A stretch of 50,543 nt of DNA, taken from assembly GCA_902785705.1 (NCBI GenBank), contig CACZZN010000021.1, positions 1 through 50,543 on the forward strand. Reading direction: 5' to 3'. The stretch's first letter is position 1; every line of letters begins with the position of its first letter. The notes under the pieces are model-generated. The model was not told where the DNA came from, did not search any database, and was given only the letters and a program-made list of their open reading frames with translations. Source of the DNA: an uncultured Veillonellaceae bacterium (GTDB lineage Bacteria > Bacillota > Negativicutes > Selenomonadales > Selenomonadaceae). The position numbers and the translations under genes are program-made. Positions 16,111-25,275 of the stretch are shown piece after piece.

Positions 16111-17178
16111 TCAAAGCTCTATGAGCTGTTTATCGCTGGCTGTCAGCGGCATGCCCCCCTGCTCCGTGACCAGCACGGTATCCTCGATGCGCAATCCGCC
16201 CCATCCCGGAATGTAGACCCCCGGTTCATCGGTGACCAGCATATTCCGCACCAAATGCTCGCAGGCGCTCTTCGGAGACAGCCTGGGCTCCTCATGGATC
16301 TCAAGCCCAAGGCTGTGTCCCAGCCCATGCCCGAAATACTGTGCCAAGCCATCCTCTGCCAGAACATCCCGCGCCACCGCATCCACTGATTTGCCGGAGG
16401 CTCCCGGGCGGATGGCGGAGAGCGCTTTCGTCTGCGCCCGCAGCACAGAGCCATAGATCCGCCGCTGCTTTTCATCCGCATGCTCTACGCAGATCGTGCG
16501 TGTGATATCCGAATGATAGCCCGCATAAACAGCACCATAGTCCATTGTAACAAATTCTCCCGAAACAATCAACTTTTCTGTTGCAATTCCATGCGGCATG
16601 CTGCCACGAAGCCCCGAAGCCACGATGGTCGTAAAGGACGGTCCCTCCGAGCCAAGCTCCCGCATGCAGTTCTCCATATGCGCCGCAACAGCGAGCTCGC
16701 TGATTCCCGGCCGGATATACTTCAGAATGTCCGCAAATGCCCGGTCCGCGATTTCGCACGCCTTGCGGATGCAGGCGATTTCTTCCTCATCCTTGATCTG
16801 CCGCAGGTGATCCAGCACGCAGGGCTTCAGCTCCGCATGCTCCAATAATTTCGAGAGCCGCTCATAGTCCCGGTAGACCATATCATTGCTTTCAAATCCG
16901 ACGACTTTAGCGCCAAGCTGCTTCATGCATTCCGAGGCCTGCTGCCAAAGCCCGTCCTTCTGCTCTACGATCTCATACCGCGGCGCCTGCTGTGCAGCCT
17001 GCTCCGTATAACGGCTGTCCGTCACAAGGAGCGCCTTTTCCCTCCCGATGAGCAGTACCGCGGAATCCCCGCGAAAGCCGCTGAAATATTGCAGATGCAC
17101 CAGTTTGGATACGAGCATCACATCCAAGCCCTGCTCCTCCATCAAGGAGCGCAGCGCTTCCAAACGACTGTCCTTCAC
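16111..17178 (-). CDS. pepP: M24 family Xaa-Pro aminopeptidase
   Basis: Dimetal cytoplasmic peptidase that removes N-terminal residues preceding proline, 355 residues. An N-terminal creatinase-like domain precedes the pita-bread domain, which shows the metal ligands in [17 protein letters not shown] (Asp residues), [16 protein letters not shown] (His and Glu) and [17 protein letters not shown] (Glu). The GTG start overlaps the aroQ TGA (GTGA). It is followed by efp; both products deal with proline-containing peptides. YpdF- and PapA-type names would also fit. Confidence 0.92.
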   Translation of the reverse strand: MKDSRLEALRSLMEEQGLDVMLVSKLVHLQYFSGFRGDSAVLLIGREKALLVTDSRYTEQAAQQAPRYEIVEQKDGLWQQASECMKQLGAKVVGFESNDMVYRDYERLSKLLEHAELKPCVLDHLRQIKDEEEIACIRKACEIADRAFADILKYIRPGISELAVAAHMENCMRELGSEGPSFTTIVASGLRGSMPHGIATEKLIVSGEFVTMDYGAVYAGYHSDITRTICVEHADEKQRRIYGSVLRAQTKALSAIRPGASGKSVDAVARDVLAEDGLAQYFGHGLGHSLGLEIHEEPRLSPKSACEHLVRNMLVTDEPGVYIPGWGGLRIEDTVLVTEQGGMPLTASDKQLIEL

Positions 17179-17621
17179 CGTTCCCTCTCCAATCTGCGTA
17201 TCGCAATCTCCAACGCCGCCAGATAGCTGTCCGCGCCAAACCCTGCGATCTGCCCCATGACGACAGGAGCGATCACGGAACGATGCCGGAATTCCTCGCG
17301 CTGATGGACATTGGAAAGGTGGATCTCAATGACCGGCACATCGATCGCCGCGATCGCATCGCGGATCGCAATGCTGTAATGCGTGAAGGCCGCCGCATTC
17401 AGCAAAATGAAATCATACGTGCCCCGCGCCTTTTGAATCGCATCCACCAGTTCGCCTTCAAAATTCGACTGCAGGAAATCGATTCTCTCAATACCTGCCT
17501 CCTTTGCCCGTACTTCCAGCATCCCATTGATGTCATCCAGCGTCATGCTCCCATAGATTTCAGGCTCACGCGTTCCCAAAAGATTCAGGTTCGGGCCATG
17601 CAGCACCAGTATCCTTTTCAT
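17175..17621 (-). CDS. aroQ: Type II 3-dehydroquinate dehydratase
   Basis: Dodecameric type II enzyme of the shikimate pathway that converts 3-dehydroquinate to 3-dehydroshikimate. The 148 residues begin [20 protein letters not shown], the family signature, with the active-site Tyr in EIYGSMTL, the catalytic Asn in [10 protein letters not shown] and [11 protein letters not shown] downstream. The start at 17621 has AGGAG nine bases upstream; 17627 (two codons earlier) is possible. It is coupled to pepP by a GTGA overlap. It feeds the same pathway as aroF and tyrA elsewhere in the window. Confidence 0.96.
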   Translation of the reverse strand: MKRILVLHGPNLNLLGTREPEIYGSMTLDDINGMLEVRAKEAGIERIDFLQSNFEGELVDAIQKARGTYDFILLNAAAFTHYSIAIRDAIAAIDVPVIEIHLSNVHQREEFRHRSVIAPVVMGQIAGFGADSYLAALEIAIRRLERER

Positions 17622-17643
17622 CGCCATCTGCTCCTTTTCCTGC

Positions 17644-17677
17644 AAAATGCGTGCAAAGAACCATCGTCTCTGCACGC
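17644..17677 (-). terminator. Terminator between the 127-residue unknown gene and aroQ
   Basis: An 11-base-pair stem (GCGTGCAGAGA paired with TCTTTGCACGC, six-base loop) is followed by TTTTG on the minus strand. It ends the rpsO-pnp-unknown unit. The aroQ ribosome site begins only about 12 bases further on, so an aroQ promoter must overlap it or read-through must occur. Confidence 0.65.
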
Positions 17678-17688
17678 ACGAAATATCC

Positions 17689-18072
17689 CTATCTTCCTGC
17701 GGATACGCCGTCCTGAATCATTTTGCCGACCGCCTTTGCGTCATGCTCCGCGCCCTCCAGCTTGGAAAGCTCGATGCAGCATGCTTCCAGCACCTTCATG
17801 GCATCCTCCAGTTTCTTGGCGGTATTCAGCCCGTCCTCATCGTCCAGCATTCCCTGCAAAGTGCTGCGCGTGCTCTCGACCAGCTTCTGTTTCAAGGCCT
17901 CGCGCTTCTTGGCACGAGCCTTCAAATTTTCTGCCAGCGCCTCGATCTGGTCCATGGTATGGACTGCCGCAAGGAAATCGTATTTCGTCTGGGCATCCAG
18001 CGCCTTCCCGCCCAGTTCCTTCGGCAGCTTGCCCGTTTTCAGACATTCCTTGAATCTGTCAATGGTCGCCAT
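17689..18072 (-). CDS. Unknown helical protein downstream of pnp
   Basis: I do not recognise this 127-residue protein. It is charged and predicted to be almost wholly helical. Heptad-like stretches around residues 40-75 ([20 protein letters not shown]) suggest a coiled coil. There is no signal peptide or membrane segment, and two adjacent Cys lie near residue 98. It starts 16 bases after the pnp stop and is followed by a terminator, so it is probably the last gene of the pnp transcript. Co-transcription hints at, but does not prove, a link to RNA decay or translation. Confidence 0.75.
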   Translation of the reverse strand: MATIDRFKECLKTGKLPKELGGKALDAQTKYDFLAAVHTMDQIEALAENLKARAKKREALKQKLVESTRSTLQGMLDDEDGLNTAKKLEDAMKVLEACCIELSKLEGAEHDAKAVGKMIQDGVSAGR

Positions 18073-18088
18073 GAAGCATCGTTCCTTT

Positions 18089-20167
18089 CTATCTGTTCTG
18101 CAGCGTGGCCTTATGGCTCACATTGATGCGCCCCTTGTCGTCGATCTCCACGACCTTGACCGTGAGTTGGTCGCCGATCTGCACCACGTCCTCGACCTTC
18201 TCCACACGGCGATTCGCAAGCTGCGAAATGTGGCAGAGTCCTTCCTTGCCGGGCAGCACCTCGACAAACGCGCCGAACTTCATGATGCGTGTGACCTTGC
18301 CCGTATAGATCTCACCCACCTCGACCTCGCGCACGATATCCTCGATCATCTGCACAGCGCGCGCCATGCCCTCCGCGTCCGTGGAGGTGATAAAGATATT
18401 TCCGTCCTCGTGGATATCGACAGCAACGCCTGTCTCATCGATGATCTTCTTGACCACCTTGCCTCCCGTCCCAATGACATCGCGGATCTTGTCCACATCA
18501 ATCTTGAGCGTCGTGACGCGCGGCGCATAAGGCGAAAGCTCCTCCGCTGGCTTGTCGATGACTTCCAGCATCTTGCCGAGGATGAAAGAACGTCCGCGCT
18601 TGGCCTGTGCAAGCGCCGAGGAAAGGATCTCGCGCGTAATGCCCGCGATCTTGATGTCCATCTGAATGGCCGTTACGCCCTCGGTCGTCCCTGCCACCTT
18701 GAAGTCCATGTCGCCCAGAGCATCCTCCATGCCCTGGATATCCGTCAGGATCGTGTAGTGCTCCCCATCTTTCACCAGCCCCATGGCAACGCCTGAAACC
18801 GGACGCTTGATGGGAACGCCCGCCTGCATGAGCGACAGCGTGCTGCCGCAGACGGAACCCATGGAACTGGAGCCATTGGACTCCAATACCTCGGAAACCA
18901 AGCGGATCGTATAGGGGAATTCCTCAACGGGGGGAATCACCGGAACAAGCGCGCGCTCCGCAAGCGCACCATGCCCGATCTCGCGGCGTCCCGGGCCGCG
19001 TGCCGGACGCGCCTCACCAACGCTGTAGCCGGGGAAATTGTACTGATGGATGTAGTGCTTCGCCATCTCGGGCCCAAGTCCGTCAATGATCTGCTCATCC
19101 CCCAGAGAGCCAAGAGTCGTGATGGTAAGGATCTGCGTCTGCCCGCGGGTGAAAAGACCGGAACCATGGGTGCGCGGCAGAATGCCGACCTCGCAGCTCA
19201 CGGGACGGACTTCCTCCAGCCCACGCCCGTCAGGACGGATCTTCTCATGGGTAATCATGCGACGCACGATCTCTTTCGTCATCTTATGAAGCACATAGGC
19301 AATCTCCTTCGTTGCTTCCGGATACTCCTCGATGAAATGCTCCACGACCTCCGCCTTGACAGCGGCAATATCCTCATCCCGCTTGAGCTTGTCGGGATTG
19401 CGCACAGCCGCATCCAGCTTCTCGGCGGCGTAGGAGCGGATGGCCCGGTCCAAATCCTCGGGAACCTGGAACAGTTTGACCTCACGCTTCTCCTTGCCGC
19501 ATGCCTTCGCAATCTCATTCTGGAACTCCACGATGCGGCGGATTTCCTGGTGTCCGAACAGAATCGACTCCAGAATGACTTCCTCCGGCAGCTCATTGGC
19601 TCCAGCCTCCACCATCATGACCGCATCGTGGGAGCCGGCAACGGTCAGATTGAGATCGGATTTCGCACGCTGCTCTTCCGTCGGGTTGATGACAAACTCC
19701 CCGTCGACACGCCCGACACGCACTCCTGCAATCGGTCCCATAAACGGAATATCCGAAACGCAGAGCGCACAGGATGCGCCGATCATGGCAGCGATCTCGG
19801 GCGGATTGTCCTGATCCACCGACAATACGGTGGCAATGATCTGCACGTCATTGCGGAAGCCCTCGGGGAACAGCGGACGGATGGGACGGTCAATGAGACG
19901 GCTGCACAGGATCGCCGACTCCGCCGGACGTCCCTCGCGCTTGATGAAGCCGCCGGGAATCTTGCCCGCCGCATACATCTTCTCCTCATAATCCACGGTC
20001 AGCGGGAAGAAATCCACGCCTTCCCTCGGCTCCGCCGAAGCTGTCGCCGCCACCAATACCACCGTATCGCCATAGCGCACCAAAACAGCGCCGTTAGCCT
20101 GCTTCGCCATCTTTCCGTTCTCAATGGTCAGCGTACGGCCGCCCAGCTGCATCTCAAAACTCTGCAT
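18089..20167 (-). CDS. pnp: Polyribonucleotide nucleotidyltransferase (PNPase)
   Basis: Phosphorolytic 3'-to-5' exoribonuclease of 692 residues. It has two RNase PH domains separated by a helical linker; [16 protein letters not shown] and the [15 protein letters not shown] region are typical. A KH domain ([20 protein letters not shown]) and a C-terminal S1 domain ([20 protein letters not shown]) bind RNA. The ATG at 20167 has TAGGAGG seven bases upstream, which excludes the longer reading frame from 20194. It follows rpsO across a terminator and has its own sigma-H-like promoter. Confidence 0.98.
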   Translation of the reverse strand: MQSFEMQLGGRTLTIENGKMAKQANGAVLVRYGDTVVLVAATASAEPREGVDFFPLTVDYEEKMYAAGKIPGGFIKREGRPAESAILCSRLIDRPIRPLFPEGFRNDVQIIATVLSVDQDNPPEIAAMIGASCALCVSDIPFMGPIAGVRVGRVDGEFVINPTEEQRAKSDLNLTVAGSHDAVMMVEAGANELPEEVILESILFGHQEIRRIVEFQNEIAKACGKEKREVKLFQVPEDLDRAIRSYAAEKLDAAVRNPDKLKRDEDIAAVKAEVVEHFIEEYPEATKEIAYVLHKMTKEIVRRMITHEKIRPDGRGLEEVRPVSCEVGILPRTHGSGLFTRGQTQILTITTLGSLGDEQIIDGLGPEMAKHYIHQYNFPGYSVGEARPARGPGRREIGHGALAERALVPVIPPVEEFPYTIRLVSEVLESNGSSSMGSVCGSTLSLMQAGVPIKRPVSGVAMGLVKDGEHYTILTDIQGMEDALGDMDFKVAGTTEGVTAIQMDIKIAGITREILSSALAQAKRGRSFILGKMLEVIDKPAEELSPYAPRVTTLKIDVDKIRDVIGTGGKVVKKIIDETGVAVDIHEDGNIFITSTDAEGMARAVQMIEDIVREVEVGEIYTGKVTRIMKFGAFVEVLPGKEGLCHISQLANRRVEKVEDVVQIGDQLTVKVVEIDDKGRINVSHKATLQNR

Positions 20168-20214
20168 TTCTTTTCCTCCTAATTCATCCATCACATGTAT
20201 CTACACGTCTGTTC

Positions 20215-20243
20215 CACTTCGACAAAAAAAGAAAAAATCCTCT
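20215..20243 (-). promoter_or_regulatory. Sigma-H-like promoter of pnp
   Basis: On the minus strand AGAGGATTT, 11 T-rich bases, then GTC GAAGTG. It fits the sigma-H consensus with the shorter allowed spacing and one mismatch (GAAG for GAAT). It lies between the rpsO terminator and pnp, about 50 bases from the ATG. Confidence 0.45.
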
Positions 20244-20273
20244 CTGCCGAACAAACTTTGCACCCTTGCACGC

Positions 20274-20299
20274 AAAAAAGCGGGCATAAAACCCGCTTT
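20274..20299 (-). terminator. Terminator between rpsO and pnp
   Basis: AAAGCGGG/CCCGCTTT stem with loop TTTTATG, then six T on the minus strand, 19 bases after the rpsO stop. It separates rpsO from pnp, though partial read-through is usual for this pair in other bacteria. Confidence 0.85.
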
Positions 20300-20318
20300 C
20301 CCGTGACACAATATTGTA

Positions 20319-20585
20319 TTACTTGCGCAGATTCAGTTTTGCAATGATGGAGCGGTAACGCTCGATATCCTTCTTGTAGAGATAGCTGAGCAAACGGCGG
20401 CGATGACCGACCATCTTCAGCAGACCTCGACGAGAATGATGATCCTTCTTGTGCTCCTTCAAGTGCTCCGTCAGGTAGGCGATGCGTGCCGTAAGCACCG
20501 CGATCTGCACCTCCGGCGAACCCGTGTCGCCTTCCTTCATTGCATACTTCTTCATGATTTCCTGTTTTGCTTCCTGAGTCAACAT
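20319..20585 (-). CDS. rpsO: 30S ribosomal protein S15
   Basis: Primary 16S rRNA-binding protein of the small subunit platform. The 88-residue length is exact for the family. Signature stretches are [18 protein letters not shown] and [18 protein letters not shown]. The ATG at 20585 has CAGGAGG upstream; a longer frame from 20669 adds a non-homologous tail. It is followed by a terminator and pnp, the classic rpsO-pnp arrangement. Confidence 0.98.
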   Translation of the reverse strand: MLTQEAKQEIMKKYAMKEGDTGSPEVQIAVLTARIAYLTEHLKEHKKDHHSRRGLLKMVGHRRRLLSYLYKKDIERYRSIIAKLNLRK

Positions 20586-20672
20586 GTCGTTTTTCCTCCT
20601 GTTTAAACATAAATATCTCCTGCAGCAACGCATGCGTCGGAGTTTCGCCATGCCTTGCTGTGGACGCAATTA

Positions 20673-20702
20673 ACTATATCATAAACCCCATACGTCTGTA
20701 AA
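20673..20702 (-). promoter_or_regulatory. Sigma-A-type promoter of rpsO
   Basis: TTTACA, 18 bases, TATAGT on the minus strand, about 90 bases upstream of the rpsO ATG and just past the lysE stop. This leaves a leader long enough for autoregulation. Confidence 0.6.
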
Positions 20703-20738
20703 CCAAAATTTTCATAGGGCCGCGAAGGTCCAAAAAAA

Positions 20739-21356
20739 TCATTCCAGCAAGAGCGCTGCCGCAATCAGTGCCAACACGATTCCCTCCGTACGTCCCAAAA
20801 GCTTCCCCAGATTCTTCCTGCGCAGGATCAACTTCCGCACGCGCCCCGCGCAAACCGCAAGCGCCGAAAAAATCAGGAACGCCTGCAGTGCAAAGCAAAA
20901 GCCCAGAAACGCAATCTGCCATCCTGCCGAATGGCTCTCCAAGGCCACGAACTGAGGCAGGAATGCCAGAAAAAACAGCAATACCTTGGGATTCAGCGCA
21001 TTCATGAGTACGCCGCGCCGATAAACAGCGCCATAGCCTAACCGCACGCCTGCCGCCTGCAGCCGGATATTCCCTGCAGAGCGAAGGGCTTTCCATGCAA
21101 GAAACAGCAAATATGCCGCACCCAGATATTTCAGCGCCACAAAGGCGGCAGGCGTGCTTTGGATGAAAGCCGCGACGCCAAAGACCACCAGACACGTATG
21201 GAACAAAATGCCGCTGACCAGTCCCGCCGCAAGTACAATGCCCGTCCGCGCCCCGTCCGCAAGGCTTTTGGTCAAAAGATACATATTGTCCGGTCCCGGT
21301 GCCAGTGTCAGCAGCACCGATGCCGCAAGAAAATAACCCAATCCAGAGATTTCCAA
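20739..21356 (-). CDS. LysE/RhtB family amino-acid exporter
   Basis: A 205-residue inner-membrane protein with about six hydrophobic segments. It begins with the family pattern LGYFLAASVLLTLAPGPDN, followed by SGILFHTCLVVFGVAA and GVLMNALNPKVLLFFLAFLP. Members export lysine, arginine, threonine or homoserine lactones; the substrate cannot be told from sequence. The start is a TTG about 10 bases after a G-rich site. It follows murB by 48 bases and is the last gene of the trmL-murB-lysE unit. Confidence 0.88.
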   Translation of the reverse strand: MEISGLGYFLAASVLLTLAPGPDNMYLLTKSLADGARTGIVLAAGLVSGILFHTCLVVFGVAAFIQSTPAAFVALKYLGAAYLLFLAWKALRSAGNIRLQAAGVRLGYGAVYRRGVLMNALNPKVLLFFLAFLPQFVALESHSAGWQIAFLGFCFALQAFLIFSALAVCAGRVRKLILRRKNLGKLLGRTEGIVLALIAAALLLE

Positions 21357-21404
21357 AAAATTTCGCCCCCGATCTCCCGCAAATGACTGAGCGACGATTC
21401 CTTA

Positions 21405-22319
21405 TCATTCCTCTCCGATGATCCGAACCTCCGGATAGAGCTTGACACCGTGTACCTCGTGCACCCGCCTCTGCACTTCGGCGATCAGTCCCAGCACGTC
21501 CGCTGCCGTCGCATTGCCGGCATTCACCACAAAGCCTGCATGTTTCGTGGATACCATGGCATCGCCCACGCGGAGCCCCTTCAGTCCCGTCTGATCGATG
21601 AGCGTTCCCGCAAAATGACCTGTGGGGCGCTTGAACGTGCTTCCGGCGGACGGCATTTCCAAGGGCTGCTTGCTCTCGCGGCGCTGCGTGAAATCATCCA
21701 TTTTCGCACGGATATCTTCCGGTTTCCCCGGAACCAGCCGGAGAACAACCTCGCAGATGACCTGCCCATTGGTCTGGAAAACGCTGTGACGGTATCCCAG
21801 GTCCAGCGCATCCGCCTCCAGCTCCGCATATGCGCCATCCGCTCCGACAGCGTATACCTTGGAAATCACCTGCTTCATCTCACCGTCATACGCCCCTGCG
21901 TTCATGAACACCGCGCCGCCGATGCTGCCCGGAATGCCCACGGCAAACTCCATGCCGGACAGTCCGCAATCCGCCGCAAAATGCGATACGTCCTTTAAAA
22001 GTGCGCCTGCACCCGCCACGATGCAATCCGCCTCCTGACGCATCTCCGAAAAAGGGCCGTTGAACTTGAGCACCGCTCCGCGGATCCCCTTGTCGCGCAC
22101 CAGCACATTCGATCCGTTGCCGAGAACGGTAACGGGAATGCCATACTGCCGCAGCAGCCGAAAAACCATCCTTACGTCCTCCCGCGTGGAAGGAAAGATC
22201 AAATAATCCGCAGGCCCGCCGATCCGAAACGTCGTATGCGCGCGCATGGGCTCATCCACCATCAGCTGCTCCGGGCGCAACACCCTGCGAAGCTCCGCCA
22301 CAAAGGATTCATTTATCAC
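21405..22319 (-). CDS. murB: UDP-N-acetylenolpyruvoylglucosamine reductase
   Basis: FAD enzyme that reduces UDP-N-acetylenolpyruvoylglucosamine to UDP-MurNAc in peptidoglycan synthesis. From the GTG at 22319 it has 304 residues, normal for the short type II MurB. FAD-binding stretches are TVLGNGSNVLVRD and GIPGSIGGAVFMNAGAYDGE; SAGSTFKRP contains the proton-donor Ser, and the C-terminal PEVRIIGE contains the conserved Glu. GGAGAGAGG lies nine bases upstream of the GTG; the longer frame overlaps trmL and is unlikely. Confidence 0.95.
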   Translation of the reverse strand: MINESFVAELRRVLRPEQLMVDEPMRAHTTFRIGGPADYLIFPSTREDVRMVFRLLRQYGIPVTVLGNGSNVLVRDKGIRGAVLKFNGPFSEMRQEADCIVAGAGALLKDVSHFAADCGLSGMEFAVGIPGSIGGAVFMNAGAYDGEMKQVISKVYAVGADGAYAELEADALDLGYRHSVFQTNGQVICEVVLRLVPGKPEDIRAKMDDFTQRRESKQPLEMPSAGSTFKRPTGHFAGTLIDQTGLKGLRVGDAMVSTKHAGFVVNAGNATAADVLGLIAEVQRRVHEVHGVKLYPEVRIIGEE

Positions 22320-22344
22320 GATCAAAAACCTCTCTCCAATTCTC

Positions 22345-22836
22345 CTATTCCCCACTGCTGCGCAGTCCCGGCCCCGCCTCCGCGAGCTGAGCAAAGCCCT
22401 GCTGCCGCAGTGCCTCATACGCCACGACCGCCACGGCATTGGACAGGTTCAGCGAACGCGCTTCTGCTATCATCGGTATGCGTACACAGGACTCCCAATG
22501 CTCCTGCAGGATGCTCTCGGGGATTCCCGCCGTCTCCTTCCCGAACACCAACAGGTCCTCCCGCCCGTAAGCCGCTTCCGAATAGGAGCGCGGCGCCTTC
22601 GTGGAGCAATAGTGGAAATCATGTCCATGATAAAGCGCCAATACCTCATCAAAATTCTCATGATAATGTACCTTGACCAGATGCCAGTAATCCAGGCCCG
22701 CGCGTTTCAAATACCTGTCGTCCGTCGAAAACCCCAAGGGCTTCACCAGATGCAGTTCCGTCCCCGTTGCCGCGCAAAGCCTCGCGATATTCCCCGTATT
22801 CCCCGGGATCTCCGGCTCAATCAATACAATATGCAA
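22345..22836 (-). CDS. trmL: tRNA (cytidine/uridine-34 2'-O)-methyltransferase TrmL
   Basis: SPOUT-fold methyltransferase that modifies the wobble base of certain leucine tRNAs. From a TTG at 22836 it has 163 residues starting LHIVLIEPEIPGNTGNIARL, the family N-terminus. Knot motifs include VFGKETAGIP and RIPMIAEARSLNLSNAVAVV. GGGAG lies eight bases upstream of the TTG. It is the first gene after a strong sigma-A-type promoter and is followed by murB at a 25-base gap. Confidence 0.93.
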   Translation of the reverse strand: MHIVLIEPEIPGNTGNIARLCAATGTELHLVKPLGFSTDDRYLKRAGLDYWHLVKVHYHENFDEVLALYHGHDFHYCSTKAPRSYSEAAYGREDLLVFGKETAGIPESILQEHWESCVRIPMIAEARSLNLSNAVAVVAYEALRQQGFAQLAEAGPGLRSSGE

Positions 22837-22886
22837 ATGCAGCACTCCCGCAAATCCAAAACTTCCGAAAAAAATCAAACAAAGTC

Positions 22887-22915
22887 ATTATAGCGGAAAT
22901 ACAGCTTGATGACAA
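22887..22915 (-). promoter_or_regulatory. Sigma-A-type promoter of trmL-murB-lysE
   Basis: TTGTCA, 17 bases, TATAAT on the minus strand, about 50 bases upstream of the trmL TTG and downstream of the unknown gene's stop. Confidence 0.8.
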
Positions 22916-22952
22916 GGGCGGAATCCAAGCGGTTATCGGAGTTCCATGCATC

Positions 22953-23516
22953 CTATTTTTTGTGCTTCCCTTCCTCCGCTGCCGCGAACAGGCTGATGCC
23001 GATGAGATTGATGCTGCGGAACTGCAGGAGGATATCATTGATCTCATGCTCCCCGCTACGGTTGTTCTCCTCGTAAGCAAGGGTGAAAACTTCCTTCGCC
23101 ACAAGCTCGTTCTGTGCCTTGGAAAGCGATGGGACAGGCTTATAGTACTTCTCGATGCAGTTTTTCCGTATTTCCGAGGTGATGATGTAGCGGCGCACTT
23201 CCTGATAAACCTTCTCCACCTGCTTGCGGGCTTCCTCCAGAACCTCCGCCGCCTTCTGCGTCAGTTCCTCGGCATCCGCCGCCTCCGCATGCGTGTCCTC
23301 CAGATATTTGCGGAACTCCATGAGCTCCACATTCATACAGGTATAGGTGCTCTTCTCCGATTTGTTCAGGAACTTTACCTTGTGAAAGGAAAGATCCAAT
23401 CCTGTTCCCCGCGCCTTGCTGTTGATGAAATTCAGCAGCGCCCGATTGGTCGGCACCAAGCGATCCAGGGAATTCGTAATGGGGCGAAGTCTCTCGTGCA
23501 ATTCCTTTTCCGTCAT
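22953..23516 (-). CDS. Unknown 187-residue helical protein downstream of usp
   Basis: I do not recognise this protein. It begins MTEKELHERLRPITNSLDRL and contains a central, very charged helical segment (about 70-120, rich in E, A and K) likely to form a coiled coil. There is no signal peptide or clear membrane span. GGGAGGG lies upstream of the ATG at 23516. The gene starts 19 bases past the usp terminator stem-loop and no separate promoter was seen. It may be expressed by read-through from usp, which would place it in the same stress response. Confidence 0.75.
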   Translation of the reverse strand: MTEKELHERLRPITNSLDRLVPTNRALLNFINSKARGTGLDLSFHKVKFLNKSEKSTYTCMNVELMEFRKYLEDTHAEAADAEELTQKAAEVLEEARKQVEKVYQEVRRYIITSEIRKNCIEKYYKPVPSLSKAQNELVAKEVFTLAYEENNRSGEHEINDILLQFRSINLIGISLFAAAEEGKHKK

Positions 23517-23534
23517 ACCGAATCCCTCCCTGAA

Positions 23535-23562
23535 CAAAAAAAGCTGCCGCTACGCGGCAGCT
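23535..23562 (-). terminator. Terminator after usp
   Basis: Perfect 9-base-pair stem AGCTGCCGC/GCGGCAGCT with a three-base loop, then seven T on the minus strand, 11 bases after the usp stop. Confidence 0.88.
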
Positions 23563-23572
23563 CAGGCAAATC

Positions 23573-23953
23573 TTACTTAATGACCATGACAGGCACAGGA
23601 GACTCCTCCACGACCTTCTGGCTCACACTGCCGATCAGCGCTCCCTTGAAAAGCCCCAGCCCGCGGCTTCCCATGACGATCATATCGCTCTTTTCCGACT
23701 CGGCCACCCGCAGGATTGCCTTTGCGATATTGCCCGTCTCCACATGCTTCGCGGCGCGGATATCCTCCGGCAGCTTTTCCCAAATGCGGTCAAATACGAT
23801 ATGGCTTGGAATATCCTTGTTGATACTGCTCGCGACATAGACAAAATCCATCTCCGCCTTGCATTTCTCCGCCAAGAAAATCGCCTCATCCACGGCCTTG
23901 CAGCCATTGACCGAGCCATCCACAGGAACCAGAATCTTTTTTATCGTGCTCAT
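23573..23953 (-). CDS. Universal stress protein, UspA family
   Basis: A 126-residue cytoplasmic protein with the Usp fold. It begins IKKILVPVDGSVNG and ends with the ATP-binding glycine motif GSRGLGLFKGALIGSVSQ, which fits the G-2x-G-9x-G-S/T pattern of ATP-binding Usps, followed by SPVPVMVIK. GAGGAGGG is upstream of the ATG. It sits alone between a sigma-H-like promoter and a strong terminator. A small inverted repeat overlaps the -10, so a second regulator is possible. Confidence 0.93.
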   Translation of the reverse strand: MSTIKKILVPVDGSVNGCKAVDEAIFLAEKCKAEMDFVYVASSINKDIPSHIVFDRIWEKLPEDIRAAKHVETGNIAKAILRVAESEKSDMIVMGSRGLGLFKGALIGSVSQKVVEESPVPVMVIK

Positions 23954-23995
23954 AGAAATCCCTCCTCACGCGCGCATCGTCTCTCTTGTTTAGGA

Positions 23996-24025
23996 TAATT
24001 CGCTATCCAAATCAGAAAATCCTTT
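23996..24025 (-). promoter_or_regulatory. Sigma-H-like promoter of usp, with overlapping inverted repeat
   Basis: AAAGGATTT, 12 bases, AGC GAATTA on the minus strand fits RnAGGAwWW-N12-RnnGAATww throughout. It is about 45 bases upstream of the usp ATG. An inverted repeat GGATA-N6-TATCC (23993-24008) straddles the -10 and could be an operator. Confidence 0.65.
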
Positions 24026-24053
24026 TTCCTTAGAAGTGATTTTCAAGAAAATC

Positions 24054-25238
24054 TCAGCGATACTCTGCTGCCAGCTGTTTGAACAGCGGCAGGGAACGCT
24101 CGATGGTTTCCGTCTTGATGCAGTAGGCAGCACGGAAATAACCGGGGCATCCGAAATCGGCGCCGGGAACCAGCAGCAGATCGTACTTCTTCGCGCGCTC
24201 GCAGAACGCATAGTCATCCTCTTCCAATGCTTTCGGGAAGAGATAGAACGCGCCCTGAGGCTTGACACAGGAAAAGCCCGCATCGATCAGCCCCTGATAG
24301 AGCATCTGCCCGTTCTTTGCATAAGTGCTGATATCAGACGGTTTCCCCGCACAGCGCGCCACCACAAGCTGCCAGAGAGACGGCGCATTCACATGGGTGA
24401 GCACCCGCGCCGCGCCTGCAACGGCCCCGTAGATCCTGCCGAAATCCTCCACCTCATCCGGCACGACGATATAACCGATGCGCTCCCCCGGCAGGGAAAA
24501 GGATTTGCTGTAGGAATAGCAGACCAACGTGTTCTCATAATACTTCGTCACATAGGGAACTTCATAGCCCTCATAGGCGATTTCCCGATATGGCTCATCC
24601 GAGATAATGAAGATCGGATGCCCGTATTCCTTCGACTTCCGCCGCAAAATATCCGCAAGGCGCCGGATGGTCTGCTCCGAATAGACCGCTCCGCTCGGAT
24701 TGTTCGGGGAATTCACGATGACCGCTTTGGTGTCCGCATGGACGAGCCCTTCAAATGCCGTGAAATTGATCTGGAAATCCTCCGGCTGCGCGGGAACGAC
24801 CACCAGCTTTGCGCCGACAGACTCCACAAAGCAGCGGTATTCCGGGAAAAAGGGTGCGAATGCGATGAACTCATCCCCAGGCTCCGCCAATGCCTTGAAG
24901 CTGATCGTGATTGCTGCCGCTGCGCCTGCCGTGAGAAAGAGATTCTTTCCCGTGAATTTCGTTCCGAACCGCTCATTGATGCTCCCGGCCAGCGTCTCAC
25001 GTACCTCCGGATTTCCCGGCGCTACCGTATAGCCATGCACCGCGCTCGGCTCCATCTCCCGCAAAATGTCAATGGCCGCCTGCTTCACGAATTCCGGCGT
25101 GGGGACATTAGGATTCCCCAGACTGAAATCAAAGATGTTCTCCTCCCCGACCTCGGCCGCACGTTTGCGCCCGAACTCGAAAATCGTGCGGATCGTGGAT
25201 TTTTTCGTCCCCAGCTCATACATCGTCTCTGAAACCAT
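24054..25238 (-). CDS. PLP-dependent aminotransferase (AspC-like, probably aromatic/aspartate)
   Basis: Class I fold-type I aminotransferase of about 394 residues. SPNNPSGAVY and DEPYREI are the cofactor-binding stretches; YSYSKSFSLPGERIGY contains the lysine that forms the Schiff base; the C-terminus has FRAAYC with the substrate-carboxylate arginine. Starts at 25247 (GTG) and 25238 (ATG) are both possible; MVSETMYELG fits related proteins. It lies downstream of aroF and tyrA. It is therefore likely to transaminate prephenate products in tyrosine/phenylalanine synthesis, though an aspartate aminotransferase is equally possible. A 147-base inverted-repeat element separates it from tyrA. Confidence 0.88.
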   Translation of the reverse strand: MVSETMYELGTKKSTIRTIFEFGRKRAAEVGEENIFDFSLGNPNVPTPEFVKQAAIDILREMEPSAVHGYTVAPGNPEVRETLAGSINERFGTKFTGKNLFLTAGAAAAITISFKALAEPGDEFIAFAPFFPEYRCFVESVGAKLVVVPAQPEDFQINFTAFEGLVHADTKAVIVNSPNNPSGAVYSEQTIRRLADILRRKSKEYGHPIFIISDEPYREIAYEGYEVPYVTKYYENTLVCYSYSKSFSLPGERIGYIVVPDEVEDFGRIYGAVAGAARVLTHVNAPSLWQLVVARCAGKPSDISTYAKNGQMLYQGLIDAGFSCVKPQGAFYLFPKALEEDDYAFCERAKKYDLLLVPGADFGCPGYFRAAYCIKTETIERSLPLFKQLAAEYR

Positions 25239-25275
25239 TCCTGTCACTGTCCCTTCCTCAAACCCTGTCTCTTTC

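Noticed and set aside
24038..24053. GATTTTCAAGAAAATC as a terminator of the aminotransferase gene
   Set aside because: The loop would be only two bases and no T-run follows on the minus strand.
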